Position numbers and translations under genes: made by a program
The notes under the pieces: model-generated
What the model saw: the letters and a program-made list of their open reading frames with translations, nothing else
The model's database searches: none
Told to the model about the DNA's origin: nothing
DNA from: Actinacidiphila yanglinensis
GTDB taxonomy: Bacteria; Actinomycetota; Actinomycetes; Streptomycetales; Streptomycetaceae
Assembly: GCF_900107965.1 (NCBI RefSeq)
Contig: NZ_FNVU01000007.1
Location: 310,001 to 374,000, forward strand
Direction of reading: 5' to 3'
Length of the DNA stretch: 64,000 bases
In this document: piece after piece, positions 26,906 to 38,443 of the stretch
Position numbering within the stretch: position 1 is the first letter of the stretch
How the letters are laid out: every line of letters starts with the position of its first letter

Positions 26906-29423
26906 GACTGGACCTCCGCACTGAGCTGGACGACCTGCCCGGGACGGGCACCCGTGTCCGAAGTGACGCCGCCGCCCACGGAGTTGAGCGGCACCCAGAC
27001 CACCCGGTCCGGCATCGGGGTGACGGCCAGCGGCAGCGTCACCACACCGGCCGGCCCGGAGACGGTGAGGGGTTCGCCGTCGAGCACCCCGACCTCCGCG
27101 GCGGTCGCGGCCGACAGCCGCGCCACGGCGGCGTGCCGGGTGGCGGCCAGCGCGTCGTCGCCGTCCTGGAGCCGGCCCTGGTCGAGCAGCAGCCGGTGTC
27201 CGGCGAGCACCGCCTGGCCGGCGTCGGGCCGCGGCAGCGGCACCGACACCTCGGCGGGCGCGCTCGCGGCGTGCGCCGACGACCCGGCGAGCCGGTCGAG
27301 TTCACGGCGGGCGGACCGGACGTCGGACAGGCCGAGCGTGACGTCCATCGCGTCGGCGAGCATGGTCAGCACCCGGGCGTCCGGGAGCTGGTGGCGGGTC
27401 GTGGCCTGGTCGGGCTTGATCGCCGCCTCGAACATCCGGGCCCGGCCCTCCCAGTTGAGGAAGGTGCCGGACTTCTCGGCGACGGCGGCGACCGGCAGGA
27501 CCACGTCGGCGCGCTCGGTGACCTCGCTCGGTCGCTGCTCCAGGCTGACCAGGAACCCGACGTTGCCGAGCGCGGCCCGGGCCCGGGCCGGGTCCGGCAG
27601 GTCCGCGATCTCGACCCCGCCGACCACGAGTGCGGCCAGCTCGCCGGCCGCGGCGGCCTCCAGGATCTGCCCGGTGTCGCGTCCGAACCGGCTCGGCAGC
27701 GCGGGCAGCCCCCAGACGCGGGCGACCTCCTCGCGACCGCGCGGGTCGGTGACCGGGCGCCCGCCGGGCAGCAGCCCGGGCAGCACCCCCGCCTCGACCG
27801 CGCCCCGCTCGCCGGCCCGGCGCGGGATCCACGCCAGCCGGGCCCCGGTCGCGGTGGCCAGCCGCAGCGCGGCGGTCAACCCGCCGGGCACCGCCGCCAG
27901 CCGCTCGCCGACCAGGATCACCGCGCCCGGCGCGCGCAGCGCCTCGGCGGCGAGCCGGCCGGCCTCGTCCAGTCCGACCCCGCCGGCCAGCGCGTCCAGC
28001 CATTCCGGTTCGGTGCCGGGAGCGGCCGGCAGCAGGATGCCGCCGGCCTTCTCCAGCCCGCGGGAGGCGTGGGTGGCCAGGGCGTAGGCCTGCTGCTTGT
28101 TCTTGCGGTGGGCCTTGCGCAGCCGCAGGAAGACCCCGGGGGCCTCCTCCTCGGCCTCGAGTCCGGCCAGCAGGACGGCCGGTGCCTGCTCCAGCGCCCG
28201 GTTGGTCGGCGCGCCGCCCCGTCCGCCGGCGTCCGCACCGTCGAGGTCGACGCCGTGGCCGGCCACGTGGGCGGCGAGGAAGTCGGCCTCCTCGGCGGAG
28301 TGCGGGCGGGCCCGGAAGTCCACGTCGTTGGTGCCGAGCACGACCCGGGCGAACTTGCCGTACGCGTAGGAGTCCTCGACGGTGAGCCGGCCGCCGGCCA
28401 GCACCGCAGCCCGGCCGTGTGCCGCGGTCAGCCCGGCGGCCGCGGCGGCCAGCGCCTCCGGCCAGCCGGCCGGGACGAGTTCACCGTCCTCGGCGCGGAT
28501 CAGCGGGTGGGTGAGGCGCTCGGGCCGCTGCGCGTACCGGAAGCCGAAGCGGCCCTTGTCGCACAGCCACTCCTCGTTGACCTCCGGGTCGTTGGCCGCC
28601 ATCCGCCGCATCACCTTGCCGCGGCGGTGGTCGGTGCGGGTGGCGCAGCCGCCCGCGCAGTGCTCGCACACCGACGGCGAGGAGACCAGGTCGAAGGGGC
28701 GGGAGCGGAACCGGTAGGCGGCGGAGGTGAGCGCGCCGACCGGGCAGATCTGGATGGTGTTGCCGGAGAAGTACGACTCGAACGGGTCGCCCTCGCCGAT
28801 TCCGACCTGCTGCAGCGCGCCCCGCTCCAGCAGCTCGATCATCGGGTCGCCGGCGATCTGCTGGCTGAACCGGGTGCAGCGCGCGCACAGCACGCACCGC
28901 TCGCGGTCCAGCAGCACCTGCGGCGAGATCGGCACCGGCTTCTCGTAGGTGCGCTTGCGGCCCTCGAAGCGGGTGTCGGGGTCACCGGTGGACATCGCCT
29001 GGTTCTGCAGCGGGCACTCGCCGCCCTTGTCGCAGACCGGGCAGTCCAGCGGGTGGTTGATCAGCAGCAGCTCCATCACGCCGCGCTGCGCCTTCTCGGC
29101 GACCGGCGAGGTGAGCTGGGTGGTGACCACCATGCCGTCGGTGCAGGTGATGGTGCAGGAGGCGACCGGCTTGCGCTGCCCCTCGATCTCCACGATGCAC
29201 TGGCGGCAGGCGCCGACCGGGTCGAGCAGCGGGTGGTCGCAGAACCGGGGGATCTCGATGCCGAGTTGCTCGGCGGCACGGATGACCAATGTGCCCTTGG
29301 AGACGGAGATCGGGATGCCGTCGATGGTGACCGAGACGAGGTCTTCGGGGGGCGGTGCGGGCTGCCCGTTGTCATGAGGCGCGCGTTTCCCCGCGGCGGA
29401 GCCGCTGATGGACGACGAGATGG

Positions 29424-29427
<4 letters not shown>
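26902..29427 (-). CDS. nuoG: NADH-quinone oxidoreductase subunit G
   Basis: The 841-residue NuoG is the large iron-sulfur subunit. The N-terminal [2Fe-2S] domain has [15 protein letters not shown] and a downstream Cys. The His-Cys region contains [14 protein letters not shown], then [11 protein letters not shown], then the molybdopterin-oxidoreductase-like region opens with [15 protein letters not shown]. The GTG at 29427 overlaps the nuoF stop. The frame stays open upstream to 31119, but that is high-GC antisense-style readthrough of nuoF. The last about 500 residues are Ala-rich and diverged from molybdenum enzymes, as in other complex I proteins. Confidence 0.96.
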
Positions 29428-30757
<1,330 letters not shown>

Positions 30758-30761
<4 letters not shown>

Positions 30762-31669
30762 TCGCCCTCCTCCTCGGTGGCGTGGTCGCCGGTGCGGTCC
30801 GCGACCGGGTCCGCGGGGTTGTCAGGGTCGGACTCGGCGGTCCGGCCGGGCGCGTCGTGCGAGCTGGGGTGCTGGGCGGGCGACGGCGAGGTGGGGGTGT
30901 CGTACGCCCCGGCGTCCTCGGTCGCCGACTCGCCGCGCTGGCCGACCACCTTGGGGGCGGGGACCTCGCCGCGGTGCAGCCGCAGCCCGGCCAGGGAGGC
31001 GGGTCCGGCGCCGCCGGTCGCCTCGACCGCTCCCGCGCGCTGGTCGGGGAAGCCGGCCAGGATGCGCGCGGTCTCCTTGTACGTGCACAGGGGCGCGCCG
31101 CGGGTCGGGCGGACCTCACGGCCGGCGATGAGGTCGTCGACGAGTTGGCGGGCCGACTCGGGCGTCTGGTCGTCGAAGAACTCCCAGTTGACCATCACCA
31201 CGGGCGCGAAGTCGCAGGCCGCGTTGCACTCGATGTGCTCGAGGGTGACCTTGCCGTCCTCGGTGGTCTCGTCGTTGCCGATCCCGAGGTGCTGCTTCAG
31301 CTCGTCGAAGATGGCGTCGCCGCCCATCACCGCGCACAGCGTGTTGGTGCAGACCCCGACCTGGTAGTCGCCGGACGCCTTGCGCCGGTACATGGTGTAG
31401 AAGGTGGCGACCGCGGTGACCTCGGCGGTGGTGAGCTCCAGTTGCTCGGCGCAGAACCGGATGCCGGTGCGGGTGACGTACCCCTCCTCGGACTGCACCA
31501 GGTGCAGCAGCGGCAGCAGCGCGCTGCGCGAGCCGGGGTAGCGGGCGATCACCTCCTTGGCGTCGGTCTCCAACCGGGCCCGGACGTCGGCCGGGTAGTC
31601 GGGGGCGGGCAGTTCGGGGATGCCCAGGGACACACCGCGGGAGGCACCTCCCTGCGAGACCTCGGTCAT
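30758..31669 (-). CDS. nuoE: NADH-quinone oxidoreductase subunit E
   Basis: NuoE is the thioredoxin-like [2Fe-2S] (N1a) subunit. Its four cluster cysteines are in CTNTLC and [10 protein letters not shown]. The canonical domain ends near residue 200 and is followed by about 100 residues rich in Pro, Ala, Asp, Glu and Ser, giving 303 in total against about 165 in E. coli. Actinomycete NuoE is often extended, but this tail has no recognisable fold. The ATG at 31669 overlaps the nuoD stop. Confidence 0.95.
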
Positions 31670-33003
31670 CGGTCGACACCTCCCATCACGGGGTCGATGG
31701 ACGCCACCGCGACGATGACGTCGGCGATCTGGCCGCCCTCGCACATCGCGGCCATGGTCTGAAGGTTGGTGAAGGAGGGGTCGCGGAAGTGCACCCGGTA
31801 CGGGCGGGTGCCGCCGTCGCTGACGACGTGCACGCCCAGCTCGCCCTTGGCCGACTCGACGGCGGCGTACGCCTGCCCGGGCGGTACCCGGAAGCCCTCG
31901 GTGACCAGCTTGAAGTGGTGGATCAGGGCCTCCATGGAGGTGCCCATGATCTTCTTGATGTGGTCCAGGGAGTTGCCCATGCCGTCCGGGCCGAGCGCGA
32001 GTTGCGCGGGCCAGGCGATCTTCTTGTCCTCGATCATCACCGGCCCGGGGGCGAGCCGGTCCAGGCACTGCTCGACGATCCGCAGGCTCTGGTGCATCTC
32101 CTCCAGGCGGACCCGGAAGCGGCCGTAGGAGTCGCAGGTGTCGGTGGTCGGCACCTCGAAGTCGTAGTTCTCGTAGCCGCAGTACGGGTCGGACTTGCGC
32201 AGGTCGTGCGGCAGGCCGGCGGCGCGCAGGATCGGACCGGTGGCGCCGAGCGCCATGCAGCCGGTCAGGTCCAGGTAACCGACGTCCTGCATCCGGCCCT
32301 TGAAGATCGGGTTGCCGGTGGCGAGCTTGTCGTACTCCGGCAGGTTCTTCCGGAACTTCTTCACGAACTCACGGATCTGGTCGACCGCGCCCGGCGGCAG
32401 GTCCTGGGCCAGGCCGCCCGGCCGGACGTACGCGTGGTTCATCCGCAGGCCGGTGACCAGCTCGAAGATGTCGAGGATGTACTCGCGGTCGCGGAAGCCG
32501 TAGATCATGATGGTGGTGGCGCCCAGCTCCATGCCGCCGGTGGCGATGCACACCAGGTGGGAGGAGATCCGGTTCAGCTCCATCAGCAGCACCCGGATGA
32601 CGCTGGCCCGGTCCGGGATCCGGTCGGTGATGCCGAGCAGCCTCTCCACCGCGAGGCAGTAGGCGGTCTCGTTGAACAGCGGCGTGAGGTAGTCCATGCG
32701 CGTCACGAAGGTGGACCCCTGGGTCCACGTCCGGAACTCCATGTTCTTCTCGATGCCGGTGTGCAGGTAGCCGATGCCGGAGCGGGCCTCGGTGACCGTC
32801 TCGCCGTCGATCTCCAGGATCAGCCGGAGCACGCCGTGGGTGGACGGGTGCTGCGGGCCCATGTTGACGATGATCCGCTCGTCGTCGGCCTTGCCCACGG
32901 TCTCGGCGAGTTCGTCCCAGTCGCCGCCGGTGACGGTGAAGACCCGGCCCTCGGTGGTCTCCCGCTCCTCCGCTTGCTGCGGAGCGGTGTATCCATAGCT
33001 CAT
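31666..33003 (-). CDS. nuoD: NADH-quinone oxidoreductase subunit D
   Basis: The 445-residue NuoD is the 49-kDa-type subunit lining the quinone site. Conserved segments are [14 protein letters not shown] (quinone-site His), [25 protein letters not shown] and [12 protein letters not shown], and the protein ends in DPVMGGVDR. The ATG at 33003 gives MSYGYTAP; there is a 79-base gap to the nuoC stop, the largest inside this operon. No separate structure was seen in the gap. Confidence 0.97.
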   Translation of the reverse strand: MSYGYTAPQQAEERETTEGRVFTVTGGDWDELAETVGKADDERIIVNMGPQHPSTHGVLRLILEIDGETVTEARSGIGYLHTGIEKNMEFRTWTQGSTFVTRMDYLTPLFNETAYCLAVERLLGITDRIPDRASVIRVLLMELNRISSHLVCIATGGMELGATTIMIYGFRDREYILDIFELVTGLRMNHAYVRPGGLAQDLPPGAVDQIREFVKKFRKNLPEYDKLATGNPIFKGRMQDVGYLDLTGCMALGATGPILRAAGLPHDLRKSDPYCGYENYDFEVPTTDTCDSYGRFRVRLEEMHQSLRIVEQCLDRLAPGPVMIEDKKIAWPAQLALGPDGMGNSLDHIKKIMGTSMEALIHHFKLVTEGFRVPPGQAYAAVESAKGELGVHVVSDGGTRPYRVHFRDPSFTNLQTMAAMCEGGQIADVIVAVASIDPVMGGVDR

Positions 33004-33082
33004 GAACAGCCTCCCGCAGGGAGTCGTTGAGGGGTGGCGGTCGATGGGGTCGCCCGTGGCGAAGCCCAGGGGAGGTGTGGGG

Positions 33083-33820
33083 TCATGAGTACGACCTCCG
33101 CTGGTCGGGAGCCGGGATCTGGGCACCCTTGTACTCGACGGGGATGCCGCCGAGCGGGTAGTCCTTGCGCTGCGGGTGGCCGGGCCAGTCGTCCGGCATC
33201 ATGATCCGGGTGAGCGCGGGGTGGCCGTCGAAGACGATGCCGAAGAAGTCGTACGTCTCGCGCTCGTGCCAGTCGTTGGTCGGGTAGACCGGGACCAGCG
33301 AGGGGACGTGCGGGTCAGCGTCGGGGGCGCTGGTCTCGATCCGGATCAGCCGGCCGTGGGTGAGCGAGCGCAGGTGGTACACGGCGTGCAGCTCGCGGCC
33401 CTCGTCACCCGGGTAGTGCACGCCGCTGACGCCGGTGCACAGTTCGAACCGGAGCGCGGGGTCGTCGCGCAGGGTGCGGGCGACCCGGACCAGGTGCTCG
33501 CGGGCGATGTGGAAGGTGAGTTCGCCGCGGTCGACGACGGTCTTCTCGATCGCCTCGCCCGGCGGCAGGCCCTGCTCCTCCAGCGCGCCCTCCAGCTCGT
33601 CGGCGATCTCGTCGAACGGGTCGCCGTAGGGGCGGTTGGCGGCACCGGGCAGCCGGACCGTGCGGACCAGGCCGCCGTACCCGGAGGTGTCGCCGCCGTT
33701 CTGGGCGCCGAACATCCCGGTCCGGACGCCGATCACCTCGCCGGCGTCGTGGCGCTGCGCGGGCACCGCGCCCTCGGCGGGCTCCTCAGGCAGCTCGGGC
33801 GGGTTCGGGGTGGCGGTCAT
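33083..33820 (-). CDS. nuoC: NADH-quinone oxidoreductase subunit C
   Basis: The 245-residue NuoC is the 30-kDa-type peripheral-arm subunit. The family signature [27 protein letters not shown] is present near the C-terminus, followed by [11 protein letters not shown]. The ATG at 33820 overlaps the nuoB stop. The first about 60 residues are Pro/Glu-rich, again a lineage-typical extension. NuoC and NuoD are separate genes here rather than fused as in E. coli. Confidence 0.97.
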   Translation of the reverse strand: MTATPNPPELPEEPAEGAVPAQRHDAGEVIGVRTGMFGAQNGGDTSGYGGLVRTVRLPGAANRPYGDPFDEIADELEGALEEQGLPPGEAIEKTVVDRGELTFHIAREHLVRVARTLRDDPALRFELCTGVSGVHYPGDEGRELHAVYHLRSLTHGRLIRIETSAPDADPHVPSLVPVYPTNDWHERETYDFFGIVFDGHPALTRIMMPDDWPGHPQRKDYPLGGIPVEYKGAQIPAPDQRRSYS

Positions 33821-34371
33821 CGCAGGAGCCCCTTCATCTCGATCGTCGGGAGCGCCTTGCGCGCCGCTTCCTCCGCCTCGCGGGCGGCGGCCTCGCGGTT
33901 CACGCCGAGCTTGCCGTGCTGGATCTTCTCGTGCAGCTTGAGGATCGCGTCGAGCAGCATCTCGGGGCGGGGCGGGCAGCCGGGCAGGTAGATGTCGACC
34001 GGTACGACGTGGTCGACGCCCTGCACGATGGCGTAGTTGTTGAACATGCCGCCGCTGGAGGCGCACACGCCCATCGAGATGACCCACTTGGGGTTCGGCA
34101 TCTGGTCGTAGACCTGGCGCAGCACCGGGGCCATCTTCTGGCTGACCCGGCCGGCCACGATCATCAGGTCGGCCTGGCGCGGCGATCCGCGGAAGACCTC
34201 CATGCCGAACCGGGCCATGTCGTACCGCCCGGCGCCGGTGGTCATCATCTCGATGGCGCAGCAGGCCAGGCCGAAGGTGGCCGGGAAGACCGACGCCTTA
34301 CGCACCCAGCCCGCCGCGGTCTCCACCGTCGTCAGCAGGAATCCGCTCGGCAGTTTCTCTTCGATACCCAT
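33817..34371 (-). CDS. nuoB: NADH-quinone oxidoreductase subunit B
   Basis: The 184-residue NuoB carries the terminal N2 [4Fe-4S] cluster next to the quinone site. The tandem cysteines are in [11 protein letters not shown], and the remaining ligands are in GVCASSGG and LPGCPPRPE. Length is normal. The ATG at 34371 follows nuoA by 46 bases. Confidence 0.97.
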   Translation of the reverse strand: MGIEEKLPSGFLLTTVETAAGWVRKASVFPATFGLACCAIEMMTTGAGRYDMARFGMEVFRGSPRQADLMIVAGRVSQKMAPVLRQVYDQMPNPKWVISMGVCASSGGMFNNYAIVQGVDHVVPVDIYLPGCPPRPEMLLDAILKLHEKIQHGKLGVNREAAAREAEEAARKALPTIEMKGLLR

Positions 34372-34417
34372 GGGTTGGCTCCTGGTCTCCTCGGTCCCCT
34401 GGTCCTCTGACGTCCCG

Positions 34418-34777
34418 CTAGTCCCACTCCAGGCCGCCGCGCCGCCACACGTAGGCGTAGGCGACGAAGACGGTGAGCACGAAGAGGAGCATCTCGACGA
34501 GTCCGAACATCCCCAGCCGGTCGAAGGTGACCGCCCAGGGATAGAGGAAGACGATCTCGATGTCGAAGACGATGAAGAGCATCGCCGTCAGGTAGTACTT
34601 GATCGGGAAGCGGCCGCCACCGGCCGGCTGCGGAGTCGGCTCGATGCCGCACTCGTACGCTTCCAACTTGGCCCGGTTGTACCGTTTCGGCCCGATGATC
34701 GAGGCCATGAAAACGGAGAAGATCGCGAAGCCGGCCGCGAGGCCGCCCAGCACGAGGATGGGCGCGTAGGCGTTCAC
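34418..34777 (-). CDS. nuoA: NADH-quinone oxidoreductase subunit A
   Basis: The 119-residue NuoA is a three-helix membrane subunit and the first gene of the operon. The family motif YECGIEPT (Cys of the quinone-loop switch region) and [12 protein letters not shown] are present. The GTG at 34777 has AAGGAG nine bases upstream and gives the exact family length; an upstream in-frame extension to 34846 lacks support. The region upstream holds a Rex-type operator at 34868-34885. Confidence 0.96.
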   Translation of the reverse strand: MNAYAPILVLGGLAAGFAIFSVFMASIIGPKRYNRAKLEAYECGIEPTPQPAGGGRFPIKYYLTAMLFIVFDIEIVFLYPWAVTFDRLGMFGLVEMLLFVLTVFVAYAYVWRRGGLEWD

Positions 34778-35343
34778 CGTCCCCCGCTCCTTCCAGTCGA
34801 CTGTGACTGATGTACGGACCGTGACCGGGGCGGTGCGCCGCGCCACAGAATCGCGAAGATCGCGCCTATGTGAGGCAGTTCACAAGCCCAAGCCGCCTGC
34901 ATCCTATGCCTCCCGGTCTGTGATCTGCGACACGGGGGTGCGCACGAGCTTTGTGATCTCCACCACCTGACCAACGATCATGAAGTCGGATGAGCGGTGA
35001 TGTTGCGGCGGATGGCACCCAAACGATCACTTCACGTCATAATCGCGGGCGTTCTCGCTGGTCAGAGCGACGTACGCACTATCAGAACGAGCCGCCCACA
35101 GGCAAATTGGCGATGGACGAATCGCCGTGATAGCGCCGCGGAATCCGCCCGGGTGAGCCCCGGAACCCGGGAATGACGCGCGTGAAACCGTGCACGAGCG
35201 CATACGGCACCGGAGCCATGAAAACGGACCAAAGCACCTGTCAAGCAAGATCGTGAATCGGGCAATTGGGCCGTGAGCACGTCAACTGTGGCGCATCCCA
35301 CCTTTATTGAACGGAACCATTCGTTCCTGATAGCCAGAGACCC
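34778..35343. promoter_or_regulatory. divergent region between nuoA and the NlpC/P60 gene
   Basis: These 566 bases hold no convincing gene. Besides the Rex site, a weaker Rex-like TGTGATCTGCGACACG is at 34919-34934. A short palindrome GGAAC-N5-GTTCC is at 35313-35327 just before the hydrolase gene. I looked for the c-di-AMP riboswitch that often precedes wall hydrolases in streptomycetes and did not see its hallmark GACAGCTAAC. Confidence 0.5.
34868..34885. promoter_or_regulatory. Rex-type redox operator upstream of nuoA
   Basis: The core TGTGAGGCAGTTCACA (34869-34884) matches the Streptomyces Rex consensus TGTGAACGCGTTCACA at about 12 of 16 positions, with both TGTGA/TCACA half-sites. It is about 90 bases upstream of the nuoA start. 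Rex senses the NADH/NAD+ ratio and is known to control nuo and cyd genes in S. coelicolor. This site therefore predicts that the operon is induced when NADH is high. Confidence 0.8.
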
Positions 35344-36240
35344 ATGTCCCCGAACACATCCCGGACACAGGTGTCCGACACGCATACCCATAGCCGCCGC
35401 CGACGGCACGCGGCGCCCCGCCACCCGAACTGGGTGCGCCGGGCCGGACTCGTCGGCGGTGTCGTCAGCGCGTTCGCCCTGTGCGGCGCGGCCGCTCCGG
35501 CCATAGCCGAGACCACGCACCCCACCACGACCGGCGGCACGCCGTCCGCCGCCGGTTCCTCGCAGGCACGGTCGGCCGGCGCTCGCACGGCGACCCTGTC
35601 CACGGCGGCCTCCGCTCAGCAGGCCGTCGTCGCGGTGCAGCGCGAGGCGCTGGCCGCCGCGCTCTCCGCCGACCAGGAGCAGGCCGCCAAGGACGCGGCC
35701 AGGACGGCCGCCAAGGCGCACAAGGCAGCACGCCACAAGGCCGAGGCCGCCGCGAAGGCGGCGAAGGCGCGCGCCGCGCAGGCCGCCGCGCCGTCCGCCG
35801 GCAGCAGCACGTCCGGCTCGTCCGGGCAGAGTTCGTCCTCGACCGCGACGGCCACGCCCGCGGCCGAGGTCACCGCCGCCTCCTCCAGCAAGGTCGACCA
35901 GCTCATCGCCTTCCTGAAGTCGCAGCTCGGCAAGCCCTACGTGTACGGCGCCACCGGCCCCGACTCGTACGACTGCTCCGGCCTGACGCAGGCGGCGTTC
36001 GCCTCCATCGGCGTCAGCATCCCGCGGACCTCGCAGGAGCAGTCCACCGCCGGCACGCCCGTGTCCGTCTCCGCCCTCCAGCCCGGCGACCTCATCTTCT
36101 GGGGCGGCGAGGGCAGCGCCTACCACGTGGGCGTCTTCATCGGCGACGGCCAGTACCTGGACGCGGCCAACCCGTCCACCCCGGTGGCCATTCACCAGCT
36201 CGCCGACTACATGCCCGACTGGGCGGTCAACGTCCTCTGA
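35344..36240 (+). CDS. secreted NlpC/P60-family cell-wall hydrolase
   Basis: A 298-residue secreted peptidoglycan endopeptidase. A basic N-terminus is followed by a hydrophobic signal (about residues 33-54, cleavage near AIAET), then an Ala/Lys-rich probable coiled coil (about 80-150), a Ser/Thr linker, and the C-terminal NlpC/P60 domain. The catalytic triad is visible: Cys211 in YDCSGLTQ, His261 in AYHVGVFIG and Asn276 in DAANP. The start ATG at 35344 has a weak Shine-Dalgarno, so the true start could be the nearby in-frame GTG about nine codons later. It is divergent from nuoA and probably acts on muropeptide cross-bridges during growth or sporulation. Confidence 0.92.
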   Translation: MSPNTSRTQVSDTHTHSRRRRHAAPRHPNWVRRAGLVGGVVSAFALCGAAAPAIAETTHPTTTGGTPSAAGSSQARSAGARTATLSTAASAQQAVVAVQREALAAALSADQEQAAKDAARTAAKAHKAARHKAEAAAKAAKARAAQAAAPSAGSSTSGSSGQSSSSTATATPAAEVTAASSSKVDQLIAFLKSQLGKPYVYGATGPDSYDCSGLTQAAFASIGVSIPRTSQEQSTAGTPVSVSALQPGDLIFWGGEGSAYHVGVFIGDGQYLDAANPSTPVAIHQLADYMPDWAVNVL

Positions 36241-36291
36241 GCCGCGCCCCCGTGGGGGTTCGCTCCACCGGTTACCCCTCTTCTCCGTCCT

Positions 36292-36355
36292 GAGCGGCGG
36301 GAGGCGGCCCCGCCATGCCCTCCGACGGGCCCGGCCCGACCGCCTCCCGCCGCTC
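36292..36355. terminator. long inverted repeat after the NlpC/P60 gene
   Basis: Perfect 16-base arms, 36292-36307 (GAGCGGCGGGAGGCGG) and 36340-36355, flank a 32-base GC-rich loop. It lies 50 bases after the hydrolase stop and 120 before the kinase start, and is probably a terminator without a U-tract. Other roles are possible. Confidence 0.55.
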
Positions 36356-36475
36356 CTCGGCGTACCGGCGCACGCGTTCCGGACCGATCCGGCGCCGGCA
36401 CCGATCACGGCGGTCCAGCGCACCCGCGCACGGTAACCTCCCGCGAGGACAACGTCATCGGGGGAAGGGGTCGTC

Positions 36476-38392
36476 GTGCGCGCGGGAGACACGGGAGACA
36501 ACGGAGCCAACGGAGCCAACAACGTCTTCGAGCCTTTGGAGGAGGGCGCTCCTCGGGCCCTCGGGGATTACCGGCTGGCCGCCCGGCTCGGCGCGGGCGG
36601 CATGGGCAAGGTCTACCTGTCGTACACGCCCGCCGGCCGCCCGGTCGCGGTGAAGGTGATCCGCCCGGAACTGGCCGAGGACCCGGAGTTCCGGCAGCGC
36701 TTCCGGCAGGAGGTCGCCGCGGCGGGCCGGGTGCAGGGCCTTTACACCGCACCCGTGCTGGACAGCGACACCGAGGGGCCGGTGCCCTGGCTGGCGACGG
36801 CGTTCGTGCAGGGCCCGAGTCTCGCGGCGGCCGTCGCGAGCCACGGCGTGCTGCCGGTGCCGACCGTCCTGCTGCTGACCGCCGGCGCCGCCGAGGCGCT
36901 CCAAGCCGTCCACGCGGCCGGGTTGGTGCACCGCGACCTCAAACCGTCCAACGTGCTGCTGGCCGCGGACGGCCCCCGGGTGATCGACTTCGGCATCGCC
37001 CGCGCGGCCGACGCCACCGCGCTGACCGGCAGCGGGGTCACCGTCGGCACACCGGCGTTCATGTCGCCCGAGCAGGCTGCCGGGCGGAAGATCACCCCGG
37101 CCACCGACATCTTCGCGCTCGGCGCCGTGGCCGCCTACGCGGCCGCGGGCGCACCGGCGTTCGGCGAGGGTTCCAGCCACGCCGTGCTCTACCGGATCGT
37201 GCACGAGGAGCCGGACCTCACCGGCGTGCCGGACGTGCTGCGCCCCCTCGTGGTCCGCTGCCTGGCCAAGGACCCCGCCGAACGCCCCGGACTCGACGAG
37301 GTGGTGGCGATGTGCCGGGCCGCGGCCGAAGGCGGTGAACTGGTCAGGACCGAGCAGTGGCTGCCCGCCGCGGTGGCCGCCGACATCACCGCGCACCACG
37401 TGCCCGCGCGATCCACGACCCGCCCCGACGTGGTCACCCCGATACCGACGGCTCCCGCAACACCCGCCTCACCCGCCACAGCCGCCGCGCCCCCGGCGCC
37501 CGCCGGCCCGCCGGTGCCCACCGCGCCGCCCACTCCGGCCGGGCCGCCGCAGGACGTCGCGGGCGCCCCGACGCACGCCGCCGGTCCGCAGTACGGCGGC
37601 GCTCCGACGTACACCACCCCCGCGTACCCCGCTTCGACCGCCGGCTACGGCTATCCCGCCGCCGCGCAGGGACGGCAGAATCCGCACGGTCCGCAGACGC
37701 CGTACCCCGGCGCGGTGCCCGCACCCGGCGGATACGGCTCGGGCCCTTACGGCAGCGGCACCCACCCCGTCGGGCCCGGGACCGGCGCCGGCGGCCCCGG
37801 GCGGAAGAAGCGGTGGCTCGTGCCGGCCGGTGTGCTCGGCGCGGTCCTGCTCCTCGGCATCGCGCTCGTCGCAGTGCACGCCCTGAACAGCCACAAGAAG
37901 ACCGGCGACGACGCAAGTGGCGCCCAGCACGGCACCGCCAAGGCCACGGGCGGCGGCACCGCCACGAGCCGCGCGCCGAGCGGGACCGCCCAGCCGGTCG
38001 GCCCCGAGCCGGAGACGCACAAGGGTGTCAACCTGCCCGACAGCTACCACCTGGAGTTCGCCGACAACCCGTTGACACCGAAGTACAACAACCTCGACGA
38101 CTTCTACTACGGCTGCGACGACAAGTGCGTCTACGGGTCGTACAACACCAAACTCGTGCTGCTCGACACCGGCGAGAAGGGCTCCCTGGAGGCCTGCCGC
38201 GCCGACACCCGCTACACCACGCAGATCTCCGAAGCCAGGCTGGCGGCCGGCTCCCAGATCTGCGCGACCACCCAGGACGGCATCGTCGCGCTGCTCACCT
38301 ACCGCGGCCACTCCCCCAGTTCCTCACCGAGCGAGTACTCGACGTTCGACGTCACGGTGTGGCGCAACGCGGTGAAGAGCGACAACGACTGA
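36476..38392 (+). CDS. membrane Ser/Thr protein kinase (PASTA-less)
   Basis: A 638-residue eukaryotic-type kinase. The catalytic domain (about residues 30-280) has the Gly-loop LGAGGMGKVY, ATP-binding Lys60, catalytic loop HRDLKPSN (Asp154), DFG (Asp171) and GTPAFMSPEQ. An about 150-residue Pro/Ala/Gly/Tyr-rich juxtamembrane region leads to one transmembrane helix (about 446-468). An about 165-residue extracytoplasmic domain with five cysteines follows, which could form disulfides and bind a ligand. There are no PASTA repeats. The start is GTG at 36476 after GGGGAAGGGG. The signal it senses is unknown; it is not obviously in an operon. Confidence 0.92.
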   Translation: MRAGDTGDNGANGANNVFEPLEEGAPRALGDYRLAARLGAGGMGKVYLSYTPAGRPVAVKVIRPELAEDPEFRQRFRQEVAAAGRVQGLYTAPVLDSDTEGPVPWLATAFVQGPSLAAAVASHGVLPVPTVLLLTAGAAEALQAVHAAGLVHRDLKPSNVLLAADGPRVIDFGIARAADATALTGSGVTVGTPAFMSPEQAAGRKITPATDIFALGAVAAYAAAGAPAFGEGSSHAVLYRIVHEEPDLTGVPDVLRPLVVRCLAKDPAERPGLDEVVAMCRAAAEGGELVRTEQWLPAAVAADITAHHVPARSTTRPDVVTPIPTAPATPASPATAAAPPAPAGPPVPTAPPTPAGPPQDVAGAPTHAAGPQYGGAPTYTTPAYPASTAGYGYPAAAQGRQNPHGPQTPYPGAVPAPGGYGSGPYGSGTHPVGPGTGAGGPGRKKRWLVPAGVLGAVLLLGIALVAVHALNSHKKTGDDASGAQHGTAKATGGGTATSRAPSGTAQPVGPEPETHKGVNLPDSYHLEFADNPLTPKYNNLDDFYYGCDDKCVYGSYNTKLVLLDTGEKGSLEACRADTRYTTQISEARLAAGSQICATTQDGIVALLTYRGHSPSSSPSEYSTFDVTVWRNAVKSDND

Positions 38393-38443
38393 CGGCCGGG
38401 TCGGGGCGCCCCGGGACGGTCGGGGCGCCCAGGCAGGGACGGC

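Noticed and set aside
34919-34934. Second Rex site
   Set aside because: Only one half-site fits well.
34845-35343. c-di-AMP riboswitch before the NlpC/P60 gene
   Set aside because: The hallmark GACAGCTAAC and the GCCGAATCC start were not found.
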